Positions 8,113-9,896 of a stretch of DNA of 9,896 nt are shown one piece after another. Source of the DNA: CAZTKP01 sp964614215 (lineage in GTDB: Bacteria; UBP6; UBA1177); the NCBI GenBank assembly GCA_964614215.1, contig CAZTKP010000095.1, positions 1-9,896 on the forward strand, given 5' to 3'. How positions within the stretch are numbered: the stretch's first letter is position 1; the number at the start of each line of letters is the position of its first letter. A program made the position numbers and the translations under genes. The notes beneath the pieces are model-generated. The model saw only the letters and a program-made list of their open reading frames with translations, was not told the origin of the DNA and did no database searches.

Positions 8113-8778
8113 CTATATAATATTTTTCCTTGTTTTAAACGCAAAACTCTTAAGAAGGGTAAAATTCCCTGCTCCTTTAACTCCGGTATTTCTGAAATAT
8201 CTATTTCTGTAATATTTGTCCATAGTATCAAGAATATCATTTCTACCGTTTGTCTTGATCTTTTCTCCAGAGATCCTTATCTGTTTTAATCTTTCAGCTG
8301 ACGAAAGGATCATCAGCATCTGTTCCCGAGGAGTTTTTGTCTTCAAAGAAAGTTTTTCAACTGTTATATCCGCTTCATTAACCGGCTCGTCTCCGTCTTT
8401 TTCCTTAATAAACGGCAGTATCGTTTCCAGAAGTCTGATATAGATCTCGTTATCTTTGGAAAACTTTTCATAACTTCCCCAAAGTCGCGCAACATTTTTT
8501 ATAAATAAGGAAAAAAGCATCTGCGGGTTCTCGATACAATATTTTTCAGCCTCATTTCTATTAAGGACCTCTACAATTGTCTCTTCAGCTGCTATAAGAT
8601 TAAAAGGTGAAGGCTTATCAAGAAAGATGCCCTCTTCTCCGAAAACATCTCCGTCTGACAGAAAAAAGCCTGCTCTTTCTCCTTCAAATTTCACCCGTCC
8701 CCGAACCACAATAAAAAGACCGGGAGCAAAAGTATTCTTTTCTACAATGACATCACCGACAGAAAATGTCCTCTGCAT
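8113..8778 (-). CDS. Crp/Fnr-like protein with cyclic-nucleotide-binding domain and C-terminal winged-helix-like region
   Basis: A 221-residue protein. Residues about 1-110 match the cNMP-binding beta-roll: FSVGDVIVEKN, 'GLFIVVRGRVKF', and the phosphate-cassette-like segment DGDVFGEEGIF (42-52). The next positions, where CRP has Arg-Ser/Thr contacting the cyclic phosphate, read D-K-P-S-P-F-N, so canonical cAMP binding looks unlikely. A dimerisation-like helix (about 85-125) leads to a region resembling a winged helix (138-178: ITVEKLSLKTKTPREQM, then LKQIRISGEKI). An unusual basic tail runs from 180 to 221. It may be a transcription regulator, or a cNMP-domain adaptor that has lost DNA binding. 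The ATG directly follows the stop of the DtxR-family gene, with AAGGAG 9 nt upstream inside that gene, which supports this start and translational coupling. It ends 15 bp before the TPR gene. The family call is firm; ligand and targets are unknown. Confidence 0.8.
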   Translation of the reverse strand: MQRTFSVGDVIVEKNTFAPGLFIVVRGRVKFEGERAGFFLSDGDVFGEEGIFLDKPSPFNLIAAEETIVEVLNRNEAEKYCIENPQMLFSLFIKNVARLWGSYEKFSKDNEIYIRLLETILPFIKEKDGDEPVNEADITVEKLSLKTKTPREQMLMILSSAERLKQIRISGEKIKTNGRNDILDTMDKYYRNRYFRNTGVKGAGNFTLLKSFAFKTRKNII

Positions 8779-9219
8779 CTATTCATTCTCCTTCGCATCG
8801 ATCGTCTGGATACAGTTATGCTCGCAGCTATCGATCTTTTCTATTAAGCACCTGAACTTCTTAAGAGCCCGCCCTGATATAAGATGCTCCACCTCACAGG
8901 CAAGATTATCAGATTCCTGCTCTTCAAGCTCAAGAATATCTCTGAAAAAATGTGTAAAAAGCCTGTGCCTGTCAAAGATCTCTACTGCTATCCGCTTTCC
9001 GGTCTCGGTAAGAGTGATGTAACTGTGATTCTCATGTTCAATAAGACCTTTATCCACAAGATTTTTAACAGCTCTTGAAACAGTTGCTCTCTTAACTCCC
9101 AGCTTTTCTGCCAATTCCTTGTTTCTTGCAACCTGTCTGATGGCAGTAAGTTCCAGAACCGCCTCCAGATAATCTTCCTGTGTTGATGTCAGAGATATTT
9201 CATGTTTTCTAGCTGTCAT
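8779..9219 (-). CDS. DtxR/MntR-family metal-dependent transcriptional repressor
   Basis: A 146-residue protein with an N-terminal winged helix (about 9-75: EDYLEAVLEL, the recognition region LGVKRATVSRAVKNLVDKG, and the wing SYITLTETG) and a dimerisation/metal domain (78-125: DRHRLFTHFF, ACEVEHLIS). Its length fits MntR-type members without the SH3-like domain of DtxR/IdeR. Putative ligands by alignment from memory are D16 and E19 (MntR D8, E11), H85 (MntR H77), and C108, E111 and H112 (DtxR C102, E105, H106). The set therefore mixes Mn-type and Fe-type positions, and the metal (Mn2+ or Fe2+) cannot be assigned. The C-terminus adds C132 and C136 (CEHNC). It probably represses metal uptake or homeostasis genes when metal-bound; no transporter gene is in the window. 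The start overlaps the end of coaBC by 11 bp and has AAGGTG 4 nt upstream. Confidence 0.9.
   Translation of the reverse strand: MTARKHEISLTSTQEDYLEAVLELTAIRQVARNKELAEKLGVKRATVSRAVKNLVDKGLIEHENHSYITLTETGKRIAVEIFDRHRLFTHFFRDILELEEQESDNLACEVEHLISGRALKKFRCLIEKIDSCEHNCIQTIDAKENE
8788..8793 (-). promoter_or_regulatory. Ribosome binding site for the Crp-like gene inside the repressor gene
   Basis: On the minus strand AAGGAG lies 9 nt before the ATG at 8778, within the last codons of the DtxR-family gene (K-E-N-E). The junction reads TAG-ATG with no spacer. Ribosomes ending the repressor can restart directly on the Crp-like gene, so the two proteins are probably made in a linked ratio. Confidence 0.75.
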
Positions 9220-9896
9220 TTTTCACCTTATACAAACCGATAGCCCTCTCAACAATAAGCCTGCTCAGTTCTCTCTTATCTAAATTGTTAAAAGTCTCCA
9301 TCCCTTCTGAAGATATGATCTTTACAGAATTCACATCCGATCCGAAAGGATCACTGCTGACGGAAACAAGATTGGCTACGACCATATCCAGTTTCTTTTC
9401 CTTCATTTTTCTCAAAGCATTTTCTTCAAGATCATCTGTCTCGGCGGCAAAACCTATTCTAACCATTTTTTCGCCGGACAGATCTATTGTACTTTTGAGA
9501 ATATCTTCTGTTCTGTTAAGCTTAATCTCTAGCGAACTATCTGATTTCTTTATCTTTTTCGGCTCCTTGTCGGGAGTAAAATCAGCTACTGCGGCACTCA
9601 TGACAAGAATATCACTTTCAGGAACTCTTTTAACAATTTCTTCATACATTTGACCGGCAGTAACAACGTCGATCTTTCTGTAACGATGGTCCGCAGAAAT
9701 ATTAACGTTGGCGGCCACAAATGTCACATCACCACCCTTTTCAGCCGCTTCACCGGCAATGAAATGCCCTGTTTTTCCTGAAGAACCGTTCGTGATATAT
9801 CTGATGGGATCGATATATTCTCTCGTTGCTCCACCGGACACAAGCCATTTAAGTCCTTTTTTATCCGAGACATCAAAAATCTTCGCTGTAAGGTTG
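9209..9896 (-). CDS. coaBC: Phosphopantothenoylcysteine synthetase domain of CoaBC (5' part outside window)
   Basis: This enzyme joins 4'-phosphopantothenate to cysteine using a nucleoside triphosphate (CTP in most bacteria); in bifunctional CoaBC the N-terminal CoaC half then decarboxylates the product in coenzyme A synthesis. The visible 229 codons cover the CoaB half. Motifs in order are VSGGATREYIDPIRYITNGS (with the conserved Asn before SSGK), SAAVADFTP with PKKIKK, NRTEDIL, GFAAETDD and KKLDMVVAN. The frame is open to the right edge and continues in family-like sequence (KKGLKWLV before SGGATR), so the GTG at 9839-9841 is an internal Val rather than a start. Whether a CoaC half is fused upstream cannot be seen, though fusion is usual. 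One small variation is A-N-L-V where E. coli has A-N-D-V. It is the most upstream visible gene of the minus-strand cluster, so the promoter lies outside the window. The stop is TAG, overlapping the repressor start by 11 bp. Confidence 0.93.
   Translation of the reverse strand, partial: NLTAKIFDVSDKKGLKWLVSGGATREYIDPIRYITNGSSGKTGHFIAGEAAEKGGDVTFVAANVNISADHRYRKIDVVTAGQMYEEIVKRVPESDILVMSAAVADFTPDKEPKKIKKSDSSLEIKLNRTEDILKSTIDLSGEKMVRIGFAAETDDLEENALRKMKEKKLDMVVANLVSVSSDPFGSDVNSVKIISSEGMETFNNLDKRELSRLIVERAIGLYKVKNDS

Noticed and set aside
2907..9211. Possible recoding of TGA, since none of the six genes ends in TGA (two TAA, four TAG)
   Set aside because: Six stops are too few, and all genes read through with the standard code using TGG for Trp with no in-frame TGA. 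There is no positive evidence for recoding.
9285..9653. Plus-strand open frame opposite coaBC
   Set aside because: It is the antisense of a strongly conserved CoaB domain; the product is low-complexity Ser/Leu/Ile-rich with no domain signal.
9839..9841. GTG as the start of a stand-alone CoaB
   Set aside because: Family-like sequence (KKGLKWLV) continues directly upstream in frame, and the GTG falls within the nucleotide-binding motif itself.

Overview
The window holds six protein-coding genes and no RNA genes, mobile elements or CRISPR arrays that I can recognise. Composition is moderately low in GC by eye. A Gram-negative bacterium is the likeliest source. The main clue is a protein with an N-terminal MJ0042-type zinc ribbon, a GYF-like domain, one membrane segment and a long TPR array, an architecture I associate with deltaproteobacterial and related lineages. 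This placement is an inference; no rRNA or taxon-specific marker is present.

Left part (3-2909, + strand): the 3' end of a large gene for a secreted or surface protein made of bacterial Ig-like (Big_5/SbsA-like) domains. The frame is open to the left edge, so its true start, and any signal peptide or anchor at the N-terminus, lie outside the window. Three divergent copies of a roughly 50-residue beta-rich module are set among the Ig-like domains. The gene ends just before a strong hairpin (2920-2945) that also ends the convergent gene from the right.

Right part (2975-9896, all - strand): reading in the direction of transcription, the order is the 3' part of coaBC (coenzyme A biosynthesis), a DtxR/MntR-family metal-dependent repressor, a Crp/Fnr-like protein with a cyclic-nucleotide-binding fold, a 1269-residue zinc-ribbon/GYF-like/TM/TPR protein, and ornithine aminotransferase (rocD). 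The first four are packed like an operon: coaBC and the repressor gene overlap by 11 bp, the repressor stop abuts the Crp-like start with no spacer, and the TPR gene follows after 15 bp. rocD is separated by 95 bp, has a good ribosome binding site and a plausible promoter of its own, and has no arginine or proline genes beside it.

The most interesting part is the operon-like unit, which joins a housekeeping CoA enzyme to two regulators and a membrane-anchored scaffold with repeated acidic D-L-F motifs. A shared function is not shown by the sequence. The repressor mixes MntR-like and DtxR-like metal ligands, and the Crp-like protein lacks the canonical cAMP-contacting Arg-Ser/Thr pair.
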